Shown in pieces: positions 52,197-61,024 of a DNA stretch of 64,000 bases (positions are counted from its first letter, which is position 1; each line of letters begins with the position of its first letter). The stretch comes from Natronorubrum aibiense. GTDB lineage: Archaea > Halobacteriota > Halobacteria > Halobacteriales > Natrialbaceae. A model generated the notes under the pieces. That model was not told the origin of the DNA, made no database searches, and saw nothing but the letters and a program-made list of their open reading frames with translations. The DNA lies in NCBI RefSeq assembly GCF_009392895.1, contig NZ_CP045489.1, forward strand, positions 124,001 to 188,000, given 5' to 3'. Both the position numbers and the translations under genes were made by a program.

Positions 52197-52787
52197 CTAT
52201 ACTCCCTCCTCGAGGCGGTCGTAACGGTCCTCGAATCGAATCTGACACGACGGACAGCAGAAGTGATACAGCTGGCCGTCGATGCTCGTCGACTCTCCTT
52301 CGTTGTCGACGGTGTTGCCGCATTCGGCGCAGGTGAGCGCGAACTCGGTCCCGTCGAGTGAGGGTCGCCATTCGACGTCATCGATCAACGTCACCGCGTA
52401 GTCGACGTCGTCGACACCCGTGAACAGTCCGTCGAGCCACCGACGGACGTTCCGGACCTGTGCGCGGGCATAAAACCAGATCTCGCCGTCCGCGGTCACG
52501 AACACGTGTTCGACCGCCTCAGCGTTTTTGATCCGATCCTGGAGGTCGTCGACGGCACCGATCGCACCCGACGCCCGGACGAACACTGGAACGCCGACCT
52601 GGAGTTGCGAGTGGTCGACATCAACGGTAAAGCGATTGATGACGCCCGCTTCCTGCAATCGTTCGACGCGGTCCGAGACAGCCGGCCCGGAGAGGCCGAC
52701 CTGCTCGGCGATGTCGCTGAACGGTCGTCTGGCGTCCTCACCGAGCAATCGCAGGATCTCCATATCGGTCTCGTCGAGGTCTCGCAT
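52197..52787 (-). CDS. Lrp/AsnC regulator with TRASH metal domain
   Basis: 196 residues. An N-terminal AsnC-type HTH (MRDLDETDMEILRLLGEDAR, PFSDIAEQVGLSGPAVSDRV), a central RAM-like effector domain, and a C-terminal TRASH domain with Cys-x2-Cys (LTCAECGN) and CCPSCQIRF. This is the architecture of the characterised Halobacterium copper-responsive regulator that controls a P1-type ATPase. First gene of the copper module. Confidence 0.9.
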   Translation of the reverse strand: MRDLDETDMEILRLLGEDARRPFSDIAEQVGLSGPAVSDRVERLQEAGVINRFTVDVDHSQLQVGVPVFVRASGAIGAVDDLQDRIKNAEAVEHVFVTADGEIWFYARAQVRNVRRWLDGLFTGVDDVDYAVTLIDDVEWRPSLDGTEFALTCAECGNTVDNEGESTSIDGQLYHFCCPSCQIRFEDRYDRLEEGV

Positions 52788-52926
52788 GGACGCCGTACGG
52801 TCCGAGTCGGGATATCTCTCTTGACTAGCTTTGGAATCGAAAGTACGATCAATGGATAGCTTCGAATACGAGGATCGGGTGCGAGGTGTAACTCCTTATT
52901 TCGAGTGACACCGATGATGCGGTCAA

Positions 52927-53487
52927 TGTCGAGCGCTGAGAGTTCTACGTCTAGGTCGCTCAGACGAGTTCGTCCGTGAACACGAGTCCGACGCGCCGGT
53001 CAGAGACCACCCCTACGACACGGCGTTTCGCGCGTTTGACCGAACGCGAGAGACGGTCGCGTTGCTCGTCGGCACCGAACCAGACGGTCTGGACATCTAC
53101 TCGGATAGCCTACTCCTGATTGATACACTTGAGCGCCACGCCGTAACCGACTTGCCTGACCTGGAGACGGCCACCCTCGTAAATCTCTACACGCTGCTGT
53201 CGGATGTCCAGCGTGACGCCAACGACCTTCGCCAGGAGGTCACTGACGTACTTCTCTTACGGCTTCATCACGACCGTCCTGTTGCCGGTCAGTACGGCTC
53301 CGTCCAGCGTACGAGTCGCTGTAACCGCTTGCTCAAAGATGACGAGGATGTCCTCTCGATGCTCGAGGCAGAAGGGATCGACCGCGAGCGCGTTATGAGC
53401 GTTGACCGGCAGAAAGTCGACGAAGCACTCGAAGACCGTATTGACGACCTCACGAGTTTCCGGACGGGGACGAAGGTACAGTACTGA
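52927..53487 (+). pseudogene. Haloarchaeal plasmid/virus-type protein, frameshifted and shortened
   Basis: MSSAESSTSRS (from ATG 52927) runs out of frame near 52965. The other frame continues DEFVREHESDAPVRDHPYDT and TVALLVGTEPDGLDIYSDSL, then DRPVAGQYGSVQRTSR and EDRIDDLTSF. From memory, full relatives have a further Glu-rich helix between VDRQKVDEAL and EDRIDDL that is absent here. It could still be made from TTG 53062 as 141 residues. Confidence 0.6.
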
Positions 53488-53572
53488 CTGCTAACGGTTT
53501 GTGTATTCCATTGTATTCCGGAACCGTTGGAGTGGTGCCTGAGACGGCTCACTCCACGGAAACTGTGTGCGG

Positions 53573-53962
53573 TTAGTTTTGCCGAGCCCGCTTGAAGAAA
53601 GCGATTGCAGCGCCGAGGAGCACGATATTCTGGAGGAATGAGGTGAGTTCTTCGTCACGCGAGTCTTCGTCGACGGCCCAGAAATCGTGCATCACTGGAG
53701 TCACGCCGATAAAGAACGTGGCGATACTGGCTGCAGACAACTTGGGCAGTTTCCAGAAGCCGATGCCAAGGCTACCACCGAGCAGGAGACCACTCGAGGC
53801 AGGGACGAGTTTGTCTGCGAGGGGGACTCCCTTGGCATCTGCATAGGCGATTCGTCCATCAAGATTCGTCAGATTGCGGAGTGCAAGTGCTGCAAGCCCA
53901 CTCGCAAAGAGGAGGCGGCCGAGGACCGACGGTGGGTTCTGAGGTGAGTCGGAGTCAGACAT
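53573..53962 (-). CDS. DoxX-like small membrane protein
   Basis: 129 residues from ATG 53962. Hydrophobic helices LLFASGLAALALRNL, LVPASSGLLLGGSLGIGFW, AASIATFFIGVTPVMHDFWA and NIVLLGAAIAFFKRA match the four-helix DoxX/DUF417-type family. The HDFWA motif is typical. Isolated gene. DoxX relatives are membrane subunits or chaperones of redox enzymes; the role here is unknown. Confidence 0.8.
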   Translation of the reverse strand: MSDSDSPQNPPSVLGRLLFASGLAALALRNLTNLDGRIAYADAKGVPLADKLVPASSGLLLGGSLGIGFWKLPKLSAASIATFFIGVTPVMHDFWAVDEDSRDEELTSFLQNIVLLGAAIAFFKRARQN

Positions 53963-54115
53963 CAACTAGAGTGGAGGGCGTTAGCGCGTTAACTGCCACG
54001 CTCTCTGAAGCTCCTGCCGGTATCTCGAGCAGAGCACACAGCGAATTGTGGTGGCTGTTCGAAGACGCTCAACACTATCGATGGGAAAGACCACCTCTGA
54101 AGGAGACGTGTCGAA

Positions 54116-54340
54116 TTAGTCATCATCCTGTGCGCGGAGTTCAATGGCTCTCTCCTCGAGTTGACGGAGAATCGGGACACGTTGTTGGTGCTGATTTTCG
54201 TAGGCGACGCAGGCCCGCAACGTGTCCATATCGTTGATCGTTGCAATGCTGGCGTCGATGAGTCGCGGGGTCGGTGGCTCAAGGCGCTGCGCTGGTGAGA
54301 GATCGCTCGAGTCGTGGGAGTGCTCTGGAGTGTTACTCAT
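54116..54340 (-). CDS. Small haloarchaeal accessory protein
   Basis: 74 residues: MSNTPEHSHDSSDLSPAQRL then a helical core (LRACVAYENQHQQRVPILRQ, LEERAIELRAQDDD). Predicted soluble helix-hairpin. Similar short proteins accompany plasmid genes in haloarchaea. No known activity. Confidence 0.6.
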   Translation of the reverse strand: MSNTPEHSHDSSDLSPAQRLEPPTPRLIDASIATINDMDTLRACVAYENQHQQRVPILRQLEERAIELRAQDDD

Positions 54341-54445
54341 TGAATGGTGCCTCTACTCCTGTTGAGGCACAACAAACTGTACCGATGCTATCGAGACCTG
54401 CCGTGAGTGAGAAGACGGTACTCTCTACAGACGGAGCAGGGCGAG

Positions 54446-54795
54446 TGCCTCGGGGCTTGACCCCGAGGGTGAAGCCCGTCGAAGGATATATCAAACCACG
54501 TGACGTAACAAGGGATAACGACCGTGACGGATATTGAAGACCTCAATATGAAGTGGTCGTCCGAATGGTTTGGAAATGCGACTCCTCTCAACATCCTGCC
54601 GCTATGGTGGGTGCGACGGGAGTTGTCGGGTCGTGGTGGAGCGACCGACTCCCATGGACACAGCGAGTGTTCGGGTGTTAATTCCAGCTGACCCCAATCG
54701 GGGAAGGTCGGGAGGAATTAAATTCGCCTGCGTCCGTTCGTCCGTTTCTGGACGGCACGGACAAAACGGTGAAGCCTCGGGGCTTGCCCCCGAGG
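54446..54795. mobile_element. Miniature IS605-type element (~350 bp)
   Basis: Bounded by CCTCGGGG-CTTGA-CCCCGAGG (54446-54466) and CCTCGGGG-CTTGC-CCCCGAGG (54775-54795). The right hairpin and about 40 bp around it are nearly identical to 31738-31758. No transposase inside. A 55-codon plus frame from GTG 54524 (TDIEDLNMKWSSEWFG) is present but unconvincing. Confidence 0.6.
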
Positions 54796-54852
54796 TACTT
54801 CACAGTAAGTACAGGGGATTCACTTATTGGTGCAGGCAGCATATTGTTCATT

Positions 54853-55140
54853 ATGCCTGAAGAAGTCCTATTCAAATCCGAGAGTGACGAGACCCGAGAA
54901 GAAATCGCATCGTATCTCCGCAGTGTCGCTGATAAGCTCGAACAAGGGGATACTGTCACACTCAAATCCGGTTCTGAGTCCGTGACAATGGAACCACCAG
55001 CGCGCCCGACGTTTGAGGTCAAAGCCGAACGCGAGGGGCCAACGGACGGGCCCGGTGAATTGAGCATCGAGTTCGAACTCGAATGGAACGAGAACGGCAA
55101 TGAGGGGGACGGCGGGAGCGGCCAGTTAGAAATCGAGTGA
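54853..55140 (+). CDS. Amphi-Trp domain protein
   Basis: 95 residues from ATG 54853. EEVLFKSESDETREEIASYL, VADKLEQGDTVTLKSG and ELSIEFELEWNE are the recognisable amphi-Trp pattern, with the conserved Glu-Leu-Glu-Trp near the end followed by a Gly/Asn-rich acidic tail. Widespread in haloarchaea, function unknown. It begins 58 bp after the hairpin of the miniature element, which may now carry its promoter. Confidence 0.85.
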   Translation: MPEEVLFKSESDETREEIASYLRSVADKLEQGDTVTLKSGSESVTMEPPARPTFEVKAEREGPTDGPGELSIEFELEWNENGNEGDGGSGQLEIE

Positions 55141-55312
55141 TCAATTAACATTTGTAGTGACCGTCTGTTTCACATAGGGCAGAGTTCAACAACAGCCCCC
55201 TCGTAGGTTTTTGTTAGTCGAAAAACGACTATATTTAAAACTGCCGGTAAATCACCGTTATTAATATAATCTCACAATAGTATCCGATATCAATTGATAG
55301 AGAATAGTGATA

Positions 55313-55603
55313 ATGAAACTCCGACAACCAACCGACTTCTTGATTCTCGAGGCACTCGAGGAAACGGGCCGAAACGTTGCAGCGAACCTCGAGGCACACA
55401 CAGGAAAGAGCCGGAAGAACATCAACACTCGACTGCCGATTCTTGCAGACTACGGTCTCGTACGCAAAATCGGCCCCAAAGAACGGTCTGGGTTATACGA
55501 AATTACACCAAAGGGGGAAATAGCACTCGCTCACAGAGACGAGTACGATGAGGTAGACGATTTCGAACAGCTGATCGAAGACGAGATGACGTCTACTGGC
55601 TGA
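55313..55603 (+). CDS. PhiH1-repressor-like winged-helix protein
   Basis: 96 residues from ATG 55313. A compact winged helix: QPTDFLILEALEETGRNVAA, KSRKNINTRLPILADYGLVR, ERSGLYEITPKGEIAL, then an acidic tail. This matches the phage PhiH1 repressor-like family of haloarchaea, small regulators often of mobile origin. AT-rich promoter region upstream (55210-55290). Target unknown. Confidence 0.85.
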   Translation: MKLRQPTDFLILEALEETGRNVAANLEAHTGKSRKNINTRLPILADYGLVRKIGPKERSGLYEITPKGEIALAHRDEYDEVDDFEQLIEDEMTSTG

Positions 55604-55665
55604 AGTGTGCTTTCACCTTGAGACTGGAAGTAGAGAATTATTTTCTTTTAGCTGTAATTGAGGGC

Positions 55666-56023
55666 GCTAAGCCCCCTTCCTCAGCGAGCGAAGCGAGCAG
55701 GGAGGGGATACAGCGCCCGCACGTCTTGTTTTCGTGTGAATCGGCACCCCTACTACCGCTTCGGTCGAAGGTGGTAGTAAGATGCTCACCACGCTTCCGG
55801 CGTTGTTCAAACGCAACAAAAAGCGTGCATCGTCGGTTGTGGCCGAGTGTCGATTCGGTAGGAGTGGGACACTCCGAACCACCCGTGAAGGGAAGTCGCC
55901 TGCGGAGTCTGGAACCGCTGTGGGATCTGTTCCCGCAAGTTCTGACACAGAAACAGGAAACTCCGTCCTCAACAAGCGAGGGCCGGGTAGGCCCGAGCGC
56001 GGTAGGGCGGAGTAGTTCACAGC
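55666..56023 (+). mobile_element. Protein-less IS605-like element with conserved right end
   Basis: The left end is ATTGAGGGCGCT with a large hairpin (GGGCGCT 55672-55678 with AGCGCCC 55712-55718; inner CCCC...GGGG arms). The right end is GAGGGCCGGGTAGGCCCGAG, GCGGTAGGGCGGAGTAGTTCAC. About 300 bp between are GC-rich, structured and non-coding. A strong candidate for a retained omega-RNA-like scaffold without its tnpB. Confidence 0.55.
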
Positions 56024-56201
56024 ATTCCCTAATCGAGTCTGATATTCCAGATCCCAACCCCGTTCTGTGTGAGCACCTCACTCTCTCATAGGAATTAGCG
56101 TCGATCCTCATACGTCCCAGTGTGACAGATAAAGGATATATTGAAATTGACGTGAAAGACTTCGAGGATAGATTCAACAGAGCGGGGGGTTCGTTTGACT
56201 A

Positions 56202-56516
56202 TCACTCGTTGGGTATGTCCGCCTCGTCGACCTCGCTTTTGCGGATTTGCTTTACGAGGTTGAGATGCATCAGGTGGAGATGCATTCCGATAGCGTACAG
56301 CAACAGCCCCATCCCAACAAAAATCAGGGGGAGGAGGATGGCATTGATTGCACTGCCCACCGATTCGAGATTCTGGGGTAACCGTCCAATTACGGCGATG
56401 AGAAAGGCCAAGACGATCACGCCAAGTCCAGTCCGGGAGAATCGAGAGAATTGCCCCAGCTTCTGGAGGCGCAGATTGATATCCTCTATTTGAGGGAGTT
56501 CACTGTCGTTACTCAC
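56202..56516 (-). CDS. Small two-TM protein
   Basis: 104 residues: charged N terminus, two hydrophobic helices (GLGVIVLAFLIAVIGRLP; AILLPLIFVGMGLLLYAIGM), then a His-rich stretch HLHLMHLNLVKQ and an acidic end. Likely an inner-membrane protein. No family recognised. Confidence 0.65.
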   Translation of the reverse strand: MSNDSELPQIEDINLRLQKLGQFSRFSRTGLGVIVLAFLIAVIGRLPQNLESVGSAINAILLPLIFVGMGLLLYAIGMHLHLMHLNLVKQIRKSEVDEADIPNE

Positions 56517-57124
56517 ACGAAGAGAAACGCGGTTGTCCTCAATATTCTCCCGGCCCGAGCTTGCAAGCCTATTGAATAGACCGGATTCCGAGAGGGACTC
56601 TCGTTTGTCCCGGCCATTGGCACTCGATGTGAGAGGGTGAGATTGCTGAATTCGCGCCCTCTATGCAGCAGAGGGGCTGTTAGTTGTCGTTGGTTTGGGG
56701 GAATACTCATTCTGGGTCACCACACTCCTGTAAAGGATGGTTCACCAAGGAACATCGAAGAAGATTGCCTGTTGCTGCATAGAGAGGATCAGTTCAGCAC
56801 GGACGACCCCGTTCCTTTCGTGCTGGATCGGTGAGATAGCTGTTCCACATTCCTGCTGCCCGATTGGCCTGGTTGTGGTTGTCACTGAGCGCTTCTGGAG
56901 TCGTCTGAACCTGCCCGGGGGCTCTCCTCTCATCCCGTATGTACACGGCTCCACTCGGACTAGAGGTATCGTGGGACTTCACTTCGGTAGATCCGATACG
57001 CTCCACCGAATTCGTGTTCCAGAATCCGCTCCTCTCGACGGACGATCCGATGATAGGTGACCGCAACGAACGGGAGGGCGGCGACAGGCCACGCGGTATT
57101 ATTGGTTTCGATGAACAGGTCGGG
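56517..57124. other. Gene-free stretch with inverted 27-mers
   Basis: 608 bp without a convincing gene. Holds the pair of 27-bp repeats listed next and a GGATGGTTCACC string (56735-56746) that also occurs at 63391. Probably debris of an unrecognised mobile element. Confidence 0.45.
56644..56799. repeat. Inverted pair of 27-bp repeats
   Basis: TGCTGAATTCGCGCCCTCTA-type copy at 56644-56670 and its reverse-complement relative at 56773-56799. Both have TGCTG and CAGCA ends and a CTCTCTATGCAGCA core. A third copy lies at 63433-63459. Spacing of about 100 bp between inverted copies suggests element ends or a regulatory structure. Confidence 0.6.
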
Positions 57125-57949
57125 TCACTTCGTCCCGAGAGCGATGTTCACTAGGTTGTTCAACACGGCAGGATCGTGTCCGCTGGACCGCTCACGCAGC
57201 TTGTCGTCCAGTGACTTCTCGGCTGCGGCTTTCTGTTCCGCCGTCAGGTCGGCGACCATTTCCGCCCCGATTGGATTGCTGGCGGTTACCCACTTCCACA
57301 TCTGCGAGCCGGACTCGAACTCCAACCGGTGGTTCGCCGTCTCCACACGGATATCCGCCAGTCCGGCGTCGGCCAGTTCCGCGCGCAGTGCCTCTGGATC
57401 GGACACCTGGAAGGGTAACGGCGGTGGGTCCCTCGGGAGGCCTGTGAAATCGGGGACGGCCGTTTTCACTGCGCCGATGAAGAACTCGAGAAACTCAACC
57501 TCCGTGGGTGGGCCCATCGTGATCAATAACACACGGCCACCGGGTCTGGTAACCCGCGTCATTTCGCTCAATCCCCGCGGCAGGTCGGGGAACAGCATGA
57601 CGCCGAACTGTGATGCGGCGACGTCGAAAGTGTCGTCTTCGAGGTCGAGGGCCTGGCCGTCCATGACTCGGGTCTTCAGGTCTGTGAGCCCCTCCTCGCG
57701 GGCGCGTGCTTCGAGCCGTTCGACCATGGCGGGAGAGATGTCCGTTGCCAGCACCTGCGCCCGCGCGCGAGCCGCGGGAATACTCAACCCGCCACTGCCG
57801 GCTGCGACATCTAGCACCTGCATCCCCGGTCGGAGCCCGGCCCGCTGGAGAGCTCTCTCGGCCAGGGCCATGTTCGATGGGGTGACGTACTCGTCGTACC
57901 CCGTGGCGATCTCGGTCCACGCCGCCTGTATCGCTGCTTGCTCGGTCAT
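57125..57949 (-). CDS. Class I SAM-dependent methyltransferase
   Basis: 274 residues. Motif I VLDVAAGSGGLSIPAA (about residues 45-60), motif II VLATDISPAMVERL, motif III-like DDTFDVAASQFGVMLFPD and TRPGGRVLLITMG are clear. N terminus AAWTEIATGYDEYVTPSN resembles UbiE/COQ5-type enzymes. Substrate unknown. Downstream of the TrmB-like regulator with a 198-bp gap and the same strand. Confidence 0.85.
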   Translation of the reverse strand: MTEQAAIQAAWTEIATGYDEYVTPSNMALAERALQRAGLRPGMQVLDVAAGSGGLSIPAARARAQVLATDISPAMVERLEARAREEGLTDLKTRVMDGQALDLEDDTFDVAASQFGVMLFPDLPRGLSEMTRVTRPGGRVLLITMGPPTEVEFLEFFIGAVKTAVPDFTGLPRDPPPLPFQVSDPEALRAELADAGLADIRVETANHRLEFESGSQMWKWVTASNPIGAEMVADLTAEQKAAAEKSLDDKLRERSSGHDPAVLNNLVNIALGTK

Positions 57950-58147
57950 GATACCTCAGATTCAGGTACGCCGGCCGGCTACGTCTAAATGTCCGCTGAA
58001 AGATTTCACCCCGTGAAGAGTGGCTTCGGTTCTGCGGCGGGACAGAACTGGCTTGGCACGGTGAATCGTCTCGAATGCCCAGTTCTCTCCGTGAGACCCG
58101 GCAAATCGCTGGTCGTCGAACGCATACCCATTATCTGCCAACACCTC
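57950..58147. other. Gap between regulator and methyltransferase
   Basis: A minus frame (LADNGYAFDDQRFAGSHGEN) crosses this gap and looks like a protein remnant, but I cannot assign it. Confidence 0.3.
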
Positions 58148-58972
58148 CTACGGGAGAAGGTCCGACGGGACCAGCGTCTCGAACGCCTCCGGCCCGACCG
58201 GCTCGGCCTCATGGCGGACGCGCTCGAACGTGGAGATGGCCCACTCGCGCGCCTCGGGGGCGTCCGTATCGATCACGGCTGTCAGCGCCCCGGTCTCGGC
58301 GTCGTGACAGCAGATACCGGCGCGGTCGTCCACGATGCCGAGCCCACAGCGGTTTCCGTCGGGGAGGGCCTCGTGGACGTACACGGTGCAGTTCTCACGG
58401 GCGGCGGCCTCTATGACTCGTTCGGGATTCCACGCGACGGTTCCCTCGAGGGCGGTCGGCGAGTACACGTATTCGAGTTCCATGCCGTCGAGGACAGCCT
58501 GGCAGACCGTCTCGTTGTTAACCGATTTGTAGACGATACTGTCAAACCCGCGTAATCGACTGGTCCCTTCGATGAGCTGGGTGAGCCGTTCGACGGGTTC
58601 GTACGGGTACTTCGGACCGGGAGAGGAGACCACTGCATCGGCGAAGAGATCGGCGGAGAACCCCTCCATCTCCCGCGGGAGCCACTGCCAGACGTCGCGG
58701 AGCTTGCCTTCGACCTCCATCGAATCGCGGAGATCGAGGAATCGGTCTGCCACGAACTCGCCGAGTCGTGTCAGTTCGTAGGTCGGTCCATCCCGGATGA
58801 TCCAGCGCCGATCTTCGAAGTCAGTGAGGATTCGACTCATAGTCGGTGAGGAGGCCCCCGTCGTGGCGCGAAGCTCCCTGCTTTCCCGGGCTCCCTCGGT
58901 CAGTTCCTCTATGACACCGACGCGGTGACTCGATCGGGCGAGAAATTCGATTTCTTCGATGGCGGTGTCCAT
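58148..58972 (-). CDS. TrmB/FilR1-like transcriptional regulator
   Basis: 274 residues. N-terminal winged helix (FLARSSHRVGVIEELTEGAR, RELRATTGASSPTMSRILTD), then a helical linker and a C-terminal ligand-binding domain. The latter has CTVYVHEALPDGNRCGLGIV and RAGICCHDAETGALTAVIDT, as in FilR1/DUF1724-type archaeal regulators. ATG at 58972. Probably regulates itself and nearby genes. Ligand unknown. Confidence 0.8.
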   Translation of the reverse strand: MDTAIEEIEFLARSSHRVGVIEELTEGARESRELRATTGASSPTMSRILTDFEDRRWIIRDGPTYELTRLGEFVADRFLDLRDSMEVEGKLRDVWQWLPREMEGFSADLFADAVVSSPGPKYPYEPVERLTQLIEGTSRLRGFDSIVYKSVNNETVCQAVLDGMELEYVYSPTALEGTVAWNPERVIEAAARENCTVYVHEALPDGNRCGLGIVDDRAGICCHDAETGALTAVIDTDAPEAREWAISTFERVRHEAEPVGPEAFETLVPSDLLP

Positions 58973-59507
58973 GGTGTGAGTATGCGTATCATGGTATAAT
59001 GGCTATCGATGATCGTGACGATTCTGACGATGAATTCGCGCTTTGTATTCATTAGTTCCAATCTCTCAACCATTCGAGAGAAATGAAATAAAATTATGAG
59101 TTGCGTTGCTAGTCCCTATCTGTTTTGCTAGCGTTCTGCGCCGCCGCTCTAGTCAGTGTTCGCTTGATCCTACCCAATGCGCCGGCACCCATCACCGGCG
59201 CAGAAACGCACCTGTCTCAAAGAGTAGAGTGATCCGGATCGGTAGTAGCATCAACAGCGATCGTCAGGTCGCTCGACTCGTTGATAGCTTCGAAAAGACC
59301 TCGAGTGCCTTGTTTCAACTCCCTTTGATTGAATCAGCTGGTAAGCAGATGGATTCTACCGCAGATCTGGTTCCACCGCTGGAATCCAGGATACTTCAAT
59401 TGTTGATTCGATTGATGAACGACTACCAATCAGACCGGTAGAGAACGAACAACACTAGATAACGGCGAGAAGCCGAACAGACCAAACGATCAAGTCCATC
59501 CTCCCAC
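58973..59507. other. Gene-free stretch
   Basis: 535 bp. Contains GCGCTTTGTATTCATTAGTT (59038-59057), repeated with one mismatch at 63568-63587 next to an IS6-type element. Otherwise nothing I can name. Confidence 0.45.
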
Positions 59508-60839
59508 TCAGTCCACCGCTGGATCATCGAGATCTTTTTCATGGACCCATACCGTCGAAATTCGGGTCCCCTCAACGCTCGTTACCTCAACGACGTGACC
59601 GTCGACCTCGACGCGGTCGCCAGGTTCTGGCGCGCGGTTGAGTTGCCCGAGCACCAGTCCACCGATCGTTTCGACCTCCTCGCTTTCGAAGTCCCCAGCC
59701 AGAGCATCGTTAACGCTCGACAATTGGACCCCTCCGTCAATATCGTACCCCTCATCGTCACGCTGGCGTATCGAGGGTTCGCGCTCATCGAGATCAAACC
59801 CGTCTCGAAGGTCTCCGACGAGGGCCTCAACGATGTCTTCAACCGTTACAATCCCCTCGAACGCTCCCCACTCGTCGATGACTGCGGCCATCTGCTGGCG
59901 ATCCTCCTTGAACTGTATCAGGAGATCGCTAATTGCCATCGTCTCCGGGACGATGAGAATCTCACGGGCGATGTCACCGACCATCTCGGCATCCCCATTG
60001 TCCACCTCTACTCGCAGCACGTCCTTGACATCTACGAATCCGACCACTTGGTCACCGTCGTTGGCATCAAGAACCGGATAGCGCGTGTGTCCGGCCTCTA
60101 AGACGATCGAATGAAGTTCAGATAGTGTGGCATCCGCCGGAACGCTCACCACGTCCGGTCGTGGGACCATGACCTCCCGCACCACGGTGTCGTCAAGATC
60201 GAAGACGCGCTCGATCATCGTCACTTCTGCCACGTCAATGTCCCCGCCCTCGCCGGATCGTGTTAGTACCCGAAGGAGTTCCCGCTCACCGAGTGTCTCA
60301 TCCGTTTCGGAAGCGGGTGGCACACCGAGCGACCGCGTGAACGCGTTGGCCGCCCCGTTGAAGACGACAATTCCCGGATAGAGTATGAAATAAAAGGCCT
60401 TCATGGGCGGGGCGAGGAACAGCGAGAGTCGCTCGGTCTTGGCAATTGCGATCGTCTTCGGCGCGAGTTCACCGAAGACGACGTGGAGAAACGTGATGAT
60501 ACTAAAGCCGATTGCGAACGCGATGAGATGGATGAGATTCGCCGGGAGAACCAATTCCAGTACGGGTTCGATGAGCGCCGCCACTGCGGGTTCGCCGACC
60601 CATCCCAACCCGAGAGATGCGATGGTGATACCGAGTTGCGTCGTGGCGAGGTAGTTGTCGAGATCCGTCATCACTTCTTGAAGCGACCCCGAGCCGGGCC
60701 GCCCCTCCTCGACGAGCTGGTCAACCGATGTCCCCCGAATCCGAACGAAGGCGAACTCTGCAGCGACAAAAAAGCCGTTGAGAACCACGAGAAACAGCGC
60801 TAAGACGATTTGTGCCGCCGAGAGCGCGACGTTTACCAT
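59508..60839 (-). CDS. CNNM/CorC (HlyC) family membrane protein with CBS domains
   Basis: 443 residues from ATG 60839. Three to four N-terminal helices of the CNNM domain (AAEFAFVRIRGTSVDQLVEE, TTQLGITIASLGLGWVGEPA), then two CBS domains (REVMVPRPDVVSVPADATLS; DEWGAFEGIVTVEDIVEALV). A C-terminal CorC/HlyC domain follows (GGLVLGQLNRAPEPGDRVEV). Members handle Mg or Co efflux, with nucleotide sensed by the CBS pair. An upstream in-frame ATG at 60893 is possible but less likely. Confidence 0.9.
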   Translation of the reverse strand: MVNVALSAAQIVLALFLVVLNGFFVAAEFAFVRIRGTSVDQLVEEGRPGSGSLQEVMTDLDNYLATTQLGITIASLGLGWVGEPAVAALIEPVLELVLPANLIHLIAFAIGFSIITFLHVVFGELAPKTIAIAKTERLSLFLAPPMKAFYFILYPGIVVFNGAANAFTRSLGVPPASETDETLGERELLRVLTRSGEGGDIDVAEVTMIERVFDLDDTVVREVMVPRPDVVSVPADATLSELHSIVLEAGHTRYPVLDANDGDQVVGFVDVKDVLRVEVDNGDAEMVGDIAREILIVPETMAISDLLIQFKEDRQQMAAVIDEWGAFEGIVTVEDIVEALVGDLRDGFDLDEREPSIRQRDDEGYDIDGGVQLSSVNDALAGDFESEEVETIGGLVLGQLNRAPEPGDRVEVDGHVVEVTSVEGTRISTVWVHEKDLDDPAVD

Positions 60840-61024
60840 CGGTGCTCCCGGAAAGTACTGCCGTTCGATTGGAGTGTGTTCATATCTATGCATCTCGCCC
60901 CATTCACTAAAATCTTATAAATGATTCGCGGGTGACCGACTGCTGTCAGTAGTGAACTGGTCCCGTGGATCTAGAGGCCATAGATTAAAAATCCCAGACG
61001 AGCACCAAGCGGAGCTGTAACGCC

